DNA from: Deinandra increscens subsp. villosa
Lineage: Eukaryota > Streptophyta > Magnoliopsida > Asterales > Asteraceae
Reading direction: 5' to 3'
DNA length: 64,000 bases
Assembly (NCBI GenBank): GCA_039602395.1
Contig: JBCNJP010000008.1
Span: 67,295,095 to 67,359,094, forward strand
Shown here: positions 1 through 11,163 of the stretch, piece after piece
How positions within the stretch are numbered: position 1 is the first letter of the stretch
Layout: each line of letters opens with the position of its first letter
The notes under the pieces: generated by a model
Databases searched by the model: none
Told to the model about the DNA's origin: nothing
Seen by the model: only the letters and a program-made list of their open reading frames with translations
Translations under genes and position numbers: made by a program

Positions 1-801
1 TCTAACAAAAATATATAGAAACTAATTGTTCTTGAGTTCTTGATAAACATCTTCATCTTTGACATAAAATCTCGTGACCTAGGAAAAAAAACAAGTTCAT
101 CATTTCATATACGTTAGGAGATATGAAACATGAGGGTAATAAATCTTGGATACGTTGGGAGATATGAAATAAGAAAATGCTTCAGTTTGTTCAAACAGGA
201 GAGCATTACTAGATGAAGAACCCTCATTGTTAACATTGTCTTGAATATTAGGATCTTCATCCGATAGCTTCTGAATAAAACATATGTAAGTACATATAAA
301 ACTGTTGGGGGGAAAAACATTCAGAAAAAAAGAAGGTTAAAAAGAAAAAACTCCTAACATACATTCATAAGATTGTCCATTATTGATATTAAAATCATAG
401 GATGATTCCGTACAATGCAAATGGTCTTCCAAATTGTGAGGAAACTGATGTTGAGGAGATGACATTAAATTCGGAGGTTGCATTTTTCAAACTTTTAAGG
501 TTTCTTGAAGTGCATTAATGGAGTTAATGGGTGTTCTAGATATGAAGAAGAAGAAGAATTAATTGATAAGGGTTAATGAAAAGTAAAGAAAAGAAAAAGA
601 TGGATGGATGGGGGTTATCTAGGAAGAAAAGATGATGGGATGTGATATTGAAAACACAAAAGTCATAATTGATGGAAGAACGATGAAAATACAATCTTAC
701 CCTTTTGCTAAAGACAAATTAGAGTGAGGTGGATAGGCTAATAACCCTTGGATGGGTTTCCAAAGATTTCACAACTCAAGTGGGTTTTCTCTATACATTT
801 T
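1..801. mobile_element. right end of a TIR element cut by the window edge
   Basis: The last ~90 bp, read on the minus strand, resemble the left end of the 4-kb element starting at 4951: both carry a GTGGAAAACCC / AGAAAACCC block, then a GAGTTG block, then AAACCCATC. Like that element it abuts a (TA)n tract. No long reading frame is present. I infer the end of a nonautonomous element of the same family, with the rest outside the window. Confidence 0.5.

Positions 802-856
<55 letters not shown>
802..856. repeat. (TA)n microsatellite
   Basis: A near-pure TA dinucleotide run separates the element ending at 801 from a MITE copy starting near 857. Equivalent tracts lie at 1571-1606, 2053-2076, 2312-2338, 2519-2542, 4939-4950 and 9155-9178. 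Confidence 0.95.
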
Positions 857-857
<1 letters not shown>

Positions 858-983
858 GTGAAAAGTTCATTATAGACACCCCAATAAGTGTAGACATGTA
901 GACACATTTTTTCACCATTAGATCTCTTGATCTAATGGTTGTGATTAATTTATTTTTTCCTTTTTTTCTTTTTTCTCATTACC
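857..983 (+). mobile_element. MITE family 1, copy A (3'-truncated)
   Basis: It begins AGTGAAAAGTTCATTATAGA after a TA tract and carries the family's central palindrome (CCATTAGATC, 4-nt loop, GATCTAATGG). It stops at the duplication breakpoint and lacks the right TIR. Confidence 0.75.
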
Positions 984-1569
984 AGTTGTGAAATCTTTGT
1001 TAACATTGTCTTGAATATTAGGATCTTCATCCATAGCTTCTGAATAAAACATATGTAAGTACATATAAAACTGTTGGGGGGAAAAACATTCAGAAAAAAA
1101 GAAGGTTAAAAAGAAAAAACTCCTAAGATACATTCATAACATTGTCCATTATTGATATTAAAATCATAGGATGATTTCGTACAATGCAAATGGTCTTCCA
1201 AATTGTGAGGAAACTGATGTTGAGGAGATGACATTAAATTCGGAGGTTGCATTTTTCAAACTTTTAAGGTTTCTTGAAGTGCATTAATGGAGTTAATGGT
1301 GTTCTAGATATGAAGAAGAAGAAGAATTAATTGATAAGGGTTAATGAAAAGTAAAGAAAAGAAAAAGATGGATGGATGGGGGTTATCTAGGAAGAAAAGA
1401 TGATGGGATTTGATATTGAAAACACAAAAGTCATAATTGATGGAAGGACGATGAAAATACAATCTTACCCTTTTGCTAAAGACAAATTAGAGTGAGGTGG
1501 ATAGGCTAATAACCCTTGGATGGGTTTCCAAAGATTTCACAACTCAAGTGGGTTTTCTCTATACATTTT

Positions 1570-1608
<39 letters not shown>

Positions 1609-1609
<1 letters not shown>

Positions 1610-1801
1610 GTGAAAAGTTCATTGTAGACACCCCAATAAGTGTAGACATGTAGACACATTTTTTCACCATTAGATCTCTTGATCTAATGGTTGTGATTAA
1701 TTTATTTTTTCCTTTTTTTCTTTTTTCTCATTACCTCAGAAAATTTCACATGTGAACACATGTAAGAAAGGGTCATTTCACATGTGAAAGTGTCTACAAT
1801 G

Positions 1802-1809
<8 letters not shown>
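1609..1809 (+). mobile_element. MITE family 1, copy B
   Basis: Left end AGTGAAAAGTTCATTGTAGA and right end GTGTCTACAATGAACTT are inverted copies over about 17 bp. Inside are the hairpin CCATTAGATC/GATCTAATGG and two TTTCACATGTGAA palindromes. It is flanked by (TA)n on the left and (CT)n(TA)n on the right. There is no coding capacity. Confidence 0.85.

Positions 1810-1860
<51 letters not shown>
1806..1860. repeat. (CT)n(TA)n compound microsatellite
   Basis: A CT run is followed directly by a TA run, filling the gap between two MITE copies. Confidence 0.95.
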
Positions 1861-1865
<5 letters not shown>

Positions 1866-2052
1866 AAAGTTCATTGTAGACACCCCCATAAGTGTAGACA
1901 GGTAGACACATTTTTCACCATTAGATCTCTTGATCTAATGGCTGTGATTAATTTCCTTTTTTCTTTTTTCCTTTTTTCTCATTATTCAGAAAATTTCACA
2001 TGTGAAATTGAGTTGTTTCACATGTGAAAGTGTCTACAATGAACCTCACCCT
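1861..2052 (+). mobile_element. MITE family 1, copy C
   Basis: Full-length ~192-bp copy running from AGTGAAAAGTTCATTGTAGA to GTGTCTACAATGAACCTCAC. It has the same central hairpin and ACATGTGAAA palindromes as copy B and TA tracts on both sides. Confidence 0.88.
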
Positions 2053-2076
2053 ATATATATATACATATATATATAT

Positions 2077-2307
2077 ACTGAAAAGTTCATTGTAAATACC
2101 TCCATAAATGTAGACAGGTAGACACCCTTTTTCACCATTAGATATCTTGATATAATGGTTATGATTAATTTCTTTTTTCTTTTTTTTTAATTTTTCTCAT
2201 TGTTCAGAAAATTTCACATGTGAAAACACGTGTGAAATAAAGCAATTTCACATGTGAAATAGGGTGTCTACATGTCTACACTTATGAGGATTTCTACAAT
2301 GAGCCTC

Positions 2308-2312
<5 letters not shown>
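2077..2312 (+). mobile_element. MITE family 1, copy D
   Basis: A diverged ~236-bp copy (left TIR TTCATTGTAAATACC, right TIR TTTCTACAATGAGCC). The right part has an extra inverted segment (CTACATGTCTACACTTATGA) complementary to the left part, so this copy forms a longer hairpin than copy C. Confidence 0.82.
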
Positions 2313-2338
<26 letters not shown>

Positions 2339-2343
<5 letters not shown>

Positions 2344-2518
2344 TAGGTTCAAATGAGAACTTTTTCTTTTGAGAACTTTTGAGAACCATTCTGAGCCACT
2401 AATTTTCAGGGGGGAGCATTCAAATTCATGGGAGGGATTTCCATATATATAAACTAGTGGCTTAGAATGGTTCTCAAAAGTTCTCGAACCAAATTGGTTC
2501 TCAAATGATCCTCTCCCT
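2339..2518. mobile_element. MITE family 2 (GAGAAC type), copy 1
   Basis: Left end AGGGTTAGGTTCAAATGAGA and right end TGATCCTCTCCCT are imperfect inverted repeats containing GAGAAC/GTTCTC. The central part repeats the AGAACCATTCT..AGAATGGTTCT pairing. TA tracts lie on both sides. It is related to the elements at 4686-4938 and 55574-55775. Confidence 0.8.
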
Positions 2519-2542
2519 ATATATATATATATATATATATAT

Positions 2543-2775
2543 AGTGAAAAGTTCATTGTAGACACCTCTATAAGTGTAGACATGTAGACACATTTTTTCA
2601 CCATTAGATCTCTTGATCTAATGGTTATGATTAATTTCTTTTTTCTTTTTTTTCCTTTTTCTCATTGTTCAGAAAATTTGACATGTGAAAACACATGTAA
2701 AATAAAGTAATTTCACATGCGAAATAGGGTGTCTACCTGTCTACACTTATGGGGGTGTCTACAATGAACGTCACC
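2543..2775 (+). mobile_element. MITE family 1, copy F
   Basis: About 233 bp, from AGTGAAAAGTTCATTGTAGA to GTGTCTACAATGAACGTCAC. It has the long-hairpin arrangement of copy D and lies between TA tracts. Confidence 0.85.
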
Positions 2776-2778
2776 ATA

Positions 2779-2820
<42 letters not shown>
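2776..2820. repeat. (TA)n microsatellite
   Basis: A TA run with one TG interruption separates copy F from the next inverted-repeat element. Confidence 0.95.
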
Positions 2821-2827
<7 letters not shown>

Positions 2828-3030
2828 AAGTTATTCTAAAAAAACACTTTCACCTAAGAAGGCTAGGAAACAATCACATGTAGACACGTGGACAAAAACA
2901 AACTAACACATTGTATCTAGTGTGTTAGTGTGTCAGCATATTTTACTTTTTATTCATTGTGTTTGTGTGTTATGTCCACATGTCAGCACGTGGTTGCTTC
3001 CTAGCCTTTTTAGGTGAAATAGTTTTTTTA
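2821..3030. mobile_element. foldback/MITE with ~45-bp TIRs
   Basis: It starts TAGGGTAAAGTTATTC. Arm 2840-2880 (CACTTTCACCTAAGAAGGCT and following) pairs with the inverted arm at 2985-3030 (AGCCTTTTTAGGTGAAATAG). A further CACATG..CACGTG pairing lies inside. It has no coding sequence and follows a TA tract, like its neighbours. Confidence 0.78.
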
Positions 3031-3035
3031 GCTAT

Positions 3036-4690
3036 TAACTACTCCTTAAAGCATTAACCAAATAACCAACATCTAATGGTTAAAAAAAGTCAGATTTGAC
3101 AAGATCTTGCCATGTGTATTTTTTCTTTTCTTTTTTAATTATAAATGACAAATATGTCATTTAACATACCAACATAAAACACCCCCGTCGTTTTAAAAAG
3201 CCTATAATTTTTTTATACTTCGTCGGATTTTTATAAAAGTTGCACCGTTAAACTCATTGTATTTTTATCTTTAATTCAAGTATAGTCTCGACGTTTTTTA
3301 TTATCATTTTCTCAGACATGCGATGTAGCACTAGTGTTACAACTTTTAACATCACTGTCATAACTATTAACATACATCCATACATTCATAATTAGTACAA
3401 ACTACAAAATGCATCAATATGCATATAAAACACTGATGCTATAACCATTAACAGTAGTGTGATGATCAGTAAACACTGGTGCTATCTAGATGCAACAACA
3501 AAAAAACAAATGTACAACTAAATATACACAAATTACAATCTGCAAAAGCATCAAGGTTCAACAAAACACAGATAAAACACTGATGCTAAAACGATTAATA
3601 GTGGTGTCATTATCAGTAATACCAATGCTATTTACAATCTATCAAATATTTGCACAACTCACTAAGTTAATTGTAACATCGTTCTTGCCAATTTTTGTAT
3701 CCTATATATACAAACAAACTCATACCATTTTTATGAAGAGTTGAAAAAAAACTAAATGATTTAAAAAAAATTCAAATTCATATCATTCTTACAAAATAGA
3801 CATCGGAACTCCATGAACTAACTTTTCATATCACATAAAACTAAAATAATTATAAAAAAAGAATCAAAAAACAAAACAGGTAAAAAAAGGAAAATCGGAA
3901 TCGAAAAACAAAAAAGAACATCGACTACTTCACATCTAATACTTCATGCCAAAATAATAAAATAATTAATTAACAAAAAAAGAAATCGACCCCCTCACAT
4001 CTATATTTTCGAACATAATATGATGAAGGAAATACTTTAATTAACAGAAAAAGAAATCAAAAACGAAAACAGATAAAGAGAGGAAATCAGGTTTATAGTA
4101 GAACATAAAAGGGGAAAATCGAAATCAAAATCCCAGAACATATCGGTGGAGTTGATCCCGTCGGATTTCCGCCGGAGGAGTAGTGGCGGTGGTAAACGAC
4201 AACTGACATCAGAACGGAGATCGGAACGATTAGTCGCCTCACCGGAAGTAGTCACATCAGACTCTTGATCGGAACGATTAGAGAGTACAGAACGGAGATC
4301 GGAGACGCCAAACAGAAGGTGCTTTTTTGACCTTGTTCAGAACGGAGATCGGAATGATGCTTGATCGTGTACGGATTCCGTGTATCAGAAATTAAAGACG
4401 GAGACGTGTAGCTTTGATTCCTAGCATCGGATTTGTGGCCGGTGGTGGAGAGAGAGCGTTCGCCGGAGAGTTGTTACTGCCAAAAATTAGAGTGGAGGGG
4501 GCTGACTAGAATGTGTCGGTTGGAAGAAGAAGAGAATGGGAGAAGAAGTAGAGTATTTTGGTGTGGATGTGTTTTTTACCATCCTGCCCCTGAACCAATC
4601 TTAACCATACAATATCATATTTAATTTTAGCCATTGGATCAAAAAGCAAACCCATCAGATTTAGTTAATTGGTTAATTCTCTAAAGGAGG
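3036..4690. mobile_element. ~1.65-kb TIR element carrying a gene-like GC-rich segment
   Basis: The left end (CTCCTTAAAGCATTAACCAA onward) and the inverted right end (CTCCTTTAGAGAATTAACCA onward) align over about 40 bp at roughly 80% identity. The interior is AT-rich except at about 4140-4560. That part resembles, on the minus strand, a plant 5' UTR and first exon: CT-rich leader, several GTTCCGATCTCCGTTCTG copies and a short open frame 4255-4037. A captured host gene fragment is possible. No protein family is recognised. Confidence 0.5.
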
Positions 4691-4938
4691 GTTATCAATT
4701 GTTCCCATCCCTAAGAATTTTTAAGAACTAAATCTCAACCATTAATTTCTGTGGGAAACACTATAATTCATGGGGAAATGATCAGTTGAGAACCAATTTG
4801 GTTTGAGAAATAAAAAATATTAATTTTAGCCACTAGTTTATATATATGAACCCCCCCCCCCCCCCCATGAATTATAGTGTTTCCCACATAAATTAGTGGT
4901 TGAGATTTAGTTCTTAAAAATTCTCATTTGAACATAAC
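4686..4938. mobile_element. MITE family 2, copy 2 (perfect hairpin)
   Basis: Arms 4727-4779 and 4863-4917 are near-perfect inverted repeats (AAGAACTAAATCTCAACCA and onward). The ends read AGGGTTAT and ATAACCCT. The loop holds a second AGAACCAATTTGGTT block and a 16-nt C run at 4851-4866. A TA tract follows on the right. Confidence 0.8.
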
Positions 4939-4950
4939 CCTATATATATA

Positions 4951-7900
4951 TAGGGGATGGTTATGTGGAAAACCCTTATGAGTTGATAAAACTTTCAAAA
5001 CCCATCTAAGAGCCAAGATTAATCCATATCATCTTTTTACAATCTCATAAAAAGGGCATTATGGACAATTTTCTCAAATGTTGTCATATCTTTTCTTGTT
5101 TTCTCTCAACTCTCACCTCTCACATGTAACATCTCATGTCTTTTTCTCTCTCCTCTCTCTTCTCTCTTCTCTTCTTTCTAACGATTTCCTCTATTCTCTC
5201 TCATCATCTTCTTTTATTTCTCACTTTTAATTAAAAATAGTAATTATATTCTATATTATTTTGTCACTTGTTAGAAAGCTATAAAAAAATACTATAAACA
5301 AAATATATTCAACTTAAAGATAAAATATATTTAATTCTTACTCACTTATATTGAAATCAATCATAAATAAAATGTCTCATATTAAAACTTTTCGTAGAAG
5401 AAAGTATTATTTTTTTTTAAAACGTGTTTAATAAAAGGAAAAAAAGACTTTTCGTAGAAAAAAGTATTTTTTTTTAAATATACAAAAAACAACTTCTAAT
5501 TCTAGAATATTTTTTTCCTGAAATAGTTAAATGTCATTTTTTCTAATAAAATAACTAGTCACTATTCTCTTTTATATAAAACATTTCAGTTAGGTTACAT
5601 ATTTTAAAAAAAAAATGCTATTGTTATTAAACACTTTACTCACAAGCGTGTAACATGCGTAAATGTTTTATACGTTCATATACGTAAACGTTATCAAATG
5701 ATCATACAAACTGGAATATTTTAAAAAAAATTGATAAAAAAAGATAACAATCTAACAAATATATAACAACTTAATAACAAAATATAAAATCTAATTATGT
5801 TTCGTTATTGATAATAAGATGACACATGAAACATACGAAAATTTACATTTGTACAACAAGTTTACATAAGTAAATCTAAATAGATAAATGAGTTGTAACA
5901 TATTATGTAAGTAAAAGTAATTAATTAACATATAGTTCCATATGGAACATCATTGTTTTTTATACAAGTTGTTACATGTGTAACATTTTTAAGACAAGTT
6001 GTTAGGGGTGGTAATTGACACTTCACATATGTAACATTTTATTAAGGTTTACATGTGTAACTTCTTAAGAAGGAGTTACATGTGTAGTATTTTATTAGAC
6101 TATTTGTGGGGTGGTTAAAAATTAAAGTTACATGTCTATTTATTTTATTGCATATATAAGGGTTTACATGTAACATGTATAACTTTTTAAGTAGGTGTTA
6201 CATTTATGATTTATAAGATTTGCAAACAAAGTGGTATGTTGTAATTTTGTGTTACGGATGTAACATTTTCATGAACGTGTAGATGGGTAACATTTTAAAA
6301 AGTTGTTACATGTGAAATTTGTGAAGAATGGTTATTAAACATTCTGCTCACAACATGTTATATACGTTAATCATCTGGACATGAGTAACAAAAAAATAAC
6401 ATATACATATATATATATATATATATTATAAGAAATCATTACGATCAATATGAAACGTAACAAAAAAATGGCATATATATATATTTATATATATAAACTT
6501 AAATAGATTATTAGATGACACATGAAACATATTTACATGTGTAATAGATATGGAACCATAACATATAGTTACATATGGAACATCATTGTTTTTTAGACAA
6601 GTTGTTACATGTGTAACATTTTTTAAGACAAGTTGTTAGGGGTGGTAATTGACACTTCATATATGTAACATTTTATTAAGGTTTACATGTGTAACTTCTT
6701 AAGAAGGAGTTACATGTGTAGTATTTTATTAGACAATTTGTGGGGTGCTTAAAAAATAAAGTTAATGTGTATTTATTTTATTGCATATATAAAGGTTTAC
6801 ATGTAACATGTATAACTTTTTAAGTAGGTGTTACATTTATAAGATTCGCAAACAAAGTGGTATGTTGTAATTTTGTGCTACGGATGTAACATTTTCATGG
6901 ACGTGTAGATGGGTAACATTTTAAAAAGTTGTTACATGTGAAATTTTTGAAGAATGGTTATTAAACATTTTGCTCACAACATGTTATATACGTAAATAGT
7001 CTGGACATGAGTAACAAAAATATAACATATATATATTATATTATAAGAAATCATTACAATCAATATGAAACGTAACAAAAAAATGACATATATATTTATA
7101 TATATAAACTTAAATAGATTATTAGATGACACATGAAACATATTTACATGTGTAACAGATATGGAACCATAAGATGAAACATTACATATATAACACAGCT
7201 GAAAATTTACATATGTAACATTAATAAAAAAACATATGTAACACGCGTGTAAGTTGTAATACACTATTTTTATTATGAGTAGTGTATTAAAATTTATAAC
7301 GTTTCACAATATGATACATGTAGAATAAGATATAACAATACATACATAACACAAGTGTAAATGTACATACATAACGTGAATAAAAAACATATGTAACACA
7401 GCTTAACATTTAAATAAACAAAAATATCCAAGAGAATGATACATATTTAAGTTTACATACGAAACATGATTATTGACAAATAGAAATCGTGGAGACAAAT
7501 TACGTCACCATTAACATCTATAAAACTCAGATAATTAGATGTAACATGTGACAAGAGTGAATTTATATGTGTAACATCATTAAAAAATATATGAAACAAT
7601 TTTATTCAAGCTTGTGAAAATTGTAATATTACACAATATGACACATGCAACATAAGTTGTAACATTAGATGCAACATCACGTGTGTAGATTTATATACGT
7701 AACATTATTAAAAAAGCATATGTGACACGCGTAATAAAAAAAACATATGTGGATGAACCAGAACGATAGGGTTGCAAGTGAGACTAAATTAGATCTTACG
7801 AATGAACCAAGTCAATTTGAAGCTAATTAAAAATTTGCTTTTGGAATGAGATAACAAACTATTTGAAATAGAAATATTGAAAATAGGGTCACAAATGAAA

Positions 7901-8895
7901 ATTTTTCTGTTGCTGACGTCACGGTGACAAGGAGAGAGAATGTCTCCTTCTTCTACAACCTAAATGTACGTATGAATGTGTATAGCAACAAAACACTTCA
8001 ATCTAGCACAACTTCTTCAATTCCTAATGAAATTCTAATCCAAAACTTGCAATCAACTCGTAATTGAAATATAACCAGAATAAGATCCACTTTGTTGCAG
8101 TTTCGAGCTGAGATGAAGATCTGGAATCAAGCATGGCGTAACGTCGAACAAGAACTCGATTTGCAACAATCGATCTCTTCAAAATTGAATGAAACTTCGA
8201 TCTAATTTTAACAGTGATTTCGCATGAATATAACAATACTATTGATATCAATTTTCAGTCATAAGATTAAGAAAGTCGAATTTTGCCATTAGAGGAGCTT
8301 AACTGAAGAAGATAACCTGTGATTTGAATTTGAATCTGAACAGAACCTGTTCGTTTCCAGCTTCTTCACGGGCTCATCTTTCTCAAGACTGGTTGGGAAC
8401 TTCAGATGGGACGCCATAAATAAGATGCTTGAGTTTGCCAAGAAAGAAAATGGGGATGTAGGTGAATTAGGGATAGTGAGATGAAAAAAAGGAACCGAAA
8501 GGTCCCTAGACTAAAAAGAACAGTTTATATCATAAATTAGGGGTAATGATAAAGAAATATGAATATCGATCATGATGAAGAAGATAAGAAATCTTGTATC
8601 AATGGAAAAAGGGGAAAGTTGGAGAAGATAGAGGGAAAAAAGGTATAGTGGGAGTAATAGGATCGATTTGATGGGGTGAGAAGGGTGACATGCATCAGGT
8701 GGTGTCAGGTTTGTAATAGTGAATTTGAAATAGAATTTGACAATAATACCCTTTTGACATAAAAAAGTAGAAAATGAACTTTATATGTTTAAATGAAAAA
8801 TCAAGAAAATATGAAAACCATTAGATTGACATGATCAAGGGTGTAGAATGGGTTTTGAAAGTTTTCTTAACTCAAAGATTTTCATTTTACCCTTA
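4951..8895. mobile_element. ~3.95-kb TA-flanked TIR element, noncoding
   Basis: The left end (TAGGGGATGGTTATGTGGAA ... AAAACTTTCAAAACCCAT) and the inverted right end (... GAAAACTTTCAAAACCCATT) share a strong block at the same distance from each terminus. The left side abuts (TA)n and the right side (CT)n(TA)n. The interior is very AT-rich and carries the 630-bp direct repeat and many ACATGTGTAAC motifs. No transposase or other credible reading frame is present, so it would have to be mobilised in trans. Confidence 0.62.
5931..7175. repeat. ~630-bp direct repeat rich in TTACATGTGTAAC
   Basis: Segments of about 5931-6554 and 6561-7175 are the same sequence in direct orientation, offset 633 bp at the CATTGTTTTT block. 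Each has many copies of ACATGTGTAAC and its inverse. A shorter third relative of the GTTATTAAACA..CTCACAA block occurs near 5614. Confidence 0.85.

Positions 8896-8962
<67 letters not shown>
8891..8962. repeat. (CT)n(TA)n compound microsatellite
   Basis: A CT run, then a long TA run, between the 4-kb element and the next MITE. It has the same order as 1806-1860. Confidence 0.95.
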
Positions 8963-8967
<5 letters not shown>

Positions 8968-9155
8968 AAAGTTCATTGTAGACACCCCTATAAGTGTAGA
9001 CAGGTAGACACCCTTTTTCACCATTAGATCTCTTGATCTAATGGTTGTGATTAATTTTCTTTTTTCTTTTTTTCTTTTTTCTCATTAATTAGAAACTTTC
9101 ACATGTGAAAAAGAGCTATTTCACATGCGAAAGTGTCTACAATGAACCTCACCCT
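8963..9155 (+). mobile_element. MITE family 1, copy H
   Basis: A ~193-bp full-length copy from AGTGAAAAGTTCATTGTAGA to GTGTCTACAATGAACCTCAC, with TA tracts on both sides. It is closest to copy C in layout. Confidence 0.88.
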
Positions 9156-9178
9156 ATATATATATATATATATATATT

Positions 9179-9998
9179 ATGATATATGTGAGGATAATAA
9201 AAAAATTCAAAAGCAACTGTAGGATTCATCATTTGCAAAATATACACCATGTCATTTTTTGTTATTTTTATTTTTGTCACGTTACTCTTTTCTTTACTTT
9301 CATTTTTTCGTTTTGACGGATTTACTTTTTTTCATTTGATCATGTAACATATATTTTTTTTTTTTTTTGTCAATTTACTTTTTCGATTTTTATTGTAGCC
9401 ACATTGTTTTGCTACTTTTATTTAGTGAGAGAAAACTTATTGTTTAATTTTATATTCGTATGTGTTTTTATTTTCTATAAACCACTAACAATATAAATTT
9501 GTATGTGTATATGCTAGAAATCAAAATTTTTTATGTCTTTCTTATGTTTTTTATATTGTTGTGTTGTTCATACTATTAGTCTATTAGGTATTAATTTCAT
9601 TAAAACTTATGTGTTTCTTTTTTGTACTTTAATAGAATTTTCTTGTGATTAGAAATCTAGATATTTATTTATTTCTTAGGTTTTTTAATTTTCTTGTGGT
9701 ATTCATACAATTAAGTATGCATTTTCATTTAAATTTAAAAAAGAATATGTTAACACAGTGTTTAAACACGTTAAAGTTTATAACATTTTTTTGTTTTGAT
9801 ATGAATTATATTCTGGAGTATTTTTCTTTTGTTATTCTGATATTGTTTTGCTTTAAAAGTGACGGTATATTACTTACATATTTTATTTACTTAAAGTATG
9901 AGTGGTAAACAAAGCTCACACGTTAAACCCTAAATTGTTGATGTAACTTAAGAAGACAAGAAATAGCTAGTGGACCGGAAAAAACTGAAAAGAATTGA
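9179..9998. other. no gene recognised, AT/T-rich
   Basis: Low-complexity T-rich DNA. The open frame at 9645-9908 is compositionally random, rich in F/I/L from T runs, and is not supported as a gene. Confidence 0.6.
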
Positions 9999-10056
9999 AC
10001 GACTAGAACTCGGAACCTTCTAGGGAACAGAGAGCCTCACCACTGGGTCGCGAAGA
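9999..10056 (-). repeat. SINE-like (tRNA-derived) fragment
   Basis: On the minus strand, ACCCAGTGGTGAGGC resembles a polymerase III A box. It is followed ~25 nt later by GGTTCCGAGTTC, which resembles a B box. No poly(A) tail or target duplication was seen. A short remnant only. Confidence 0.4.
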
Positions 10057-10939
10057 CTTTTAGTTTTAATTTAGCAAAGTAAATACATAATATGAATCTG
10101 AATTTCGCAAGAAGACAAAAATAATTAGTTAATACTATAGAACTCCTTCTCTATCATTATACTAGTTTTTTTTATACACGGCTGAGTTTTAAAAAAAAAA
10201 CTATAAATACACCCATAATCTACGACAATTATGTATTTTTATAACTATCTAAAAGTTACTCAGTAATTATAGGTGGGTCAGAGGTTTTACGACAGTGGGC
10301 ATTTAGGCGGTGAGTTTCCTCTGGGATGGATGTGCAACACAGAGGGTATTGGTTACTCGCATGGACTGTGGTCGTAACGTGTCATGGGTAACATCGTTTA
10401 CCATGATGAGAACTCGGGTAACCGGATGTTTGCAATTAAAAAAAAATATAGTCACGGAAAATAAGGATTTTGTTTATTATATTGAAATGAAATCTTTGAT
10501 AAATTTGAATTTAAACTTACTTAAAGCAAAAAAAAAATTATAAAATTAAATAGAACAAATTATTTATATAACATGTATTAATTAAAATATTATTATGAAT
10601 AAAGTATTATAAGAATTATATATTAATGTATAGTATATGTAATAAAATATATTATTTTAATAAGGCAAATTGGATTTTAATAATCAAAAGTATGACCTAT
10701 TGGCCGATAATAATCCAAATTATCAATTTGGCTTGCAGCAGTCTCAACTTTCATTTTCATTATCAGGAGCAATCCAGTAGCATATTCATCATACATTTAC
10801 ACTTGATTTTTGGCTCGTAATGATGAACCTGTACAAAATAAGGAAGCATAAAAGCAAAAATAAACAAAAAAAATAAGTGTAAATCATGTGTAAATGTATG
10901 ATGTTTTGGGAATTGTATTTGAATAATTACTTATTAGAC
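10057..10939. other. no gene; remnant related to the TIR element at 52744
   Basis: AT-rich. At about 10680-10735 the block CCTATTGGCCGATAATAATC matches the terminal motif of the inverted-repeat element at 52744-53171. The open frame at 10310-10543 shows no recognisable domain. Confidence 0.45.
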
Positions 10940-10942
10940 TTA

Positions 10943-11163
10943 GGGGCTGTTTGGTTCAATCTGTTTCATTAAGTGCTGTAAGAATAAGTGTCTGGATGGT
11001 AAAGACTTGTGTAGAAGACTGGATGAATAAGACATTTTTAAGGTAAATCTCTTAGCGATTCAGACATTTTTACTATTCAGAGGTTCCAAACAAACAGTCT
11101 GTATCTGTGCGATTCAGACACTTTACCATCCAAACCTCATTAAGAGGTAAACCAAACAGCCCC
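10943..11163. mobile_element. Tourist-like MITE (PIF/Harbinger), 221 bp
   Basis: The ends GGGGCTGTTTGGTT and AACCAAACAGCCCC are perfect inverted repeats. TTA flanks both sides (10940-10942 and 11164-11166), the target duplication typical of PIF/Harbinger. The interior is also largely self-complementary (TCTGGATGGTAAAG pairs with CTTTACCATCCA). Noncoding. Confidence 0.93.

Larger units (their letters stand above)
231..1736. repeat. tandem segmental duplication (231-983 and 1001-1736)
   Basis: A block of about 750 bp is present twice in direct orientation, offset 770 bp at its start and 731 bp at its end. The difference lies mostly in the length of the internal (TA)n tract. Each copy holds the element end, the TA tract and the start of an adjacent MITE. 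The two copies differ by only a few substitutions, so the duplication looks recent and happened after the MITE had inserted. Confidence 0.9.

Noticed and set aside
165..483. A two-exon minus-strand gene (Met at 483, donor GTATGTTAG at 362, acceptor TTCAG at 271)
   Set aside because: The exon frames do not join: the spliced codon is TAA in copy 1. The duplicated copy at ~1000-1255 shifts frame again, and no family is recognised.
2311..2604. A 97-aa minus-strand frame with YIYIYI ends
   Set aside because: It spans two (TA)n tracts and a MITE; the Tyr-Ile runs are translated microsatellite.
4851..4866. Poly-C run as a regulatory signal
   Set aside because: A homopolymer in a hairpin loop with no other evidence; its length is also prone to sequencing error.
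6974..7264. A 96-aa minus-strand protein rich in Tyr/Cys/Ile
   Set aside because: It arises from TTACATGTGTAAC repeats and TA runs; composition is repeat-driven and the parallel repeat copy does not keep the frame.
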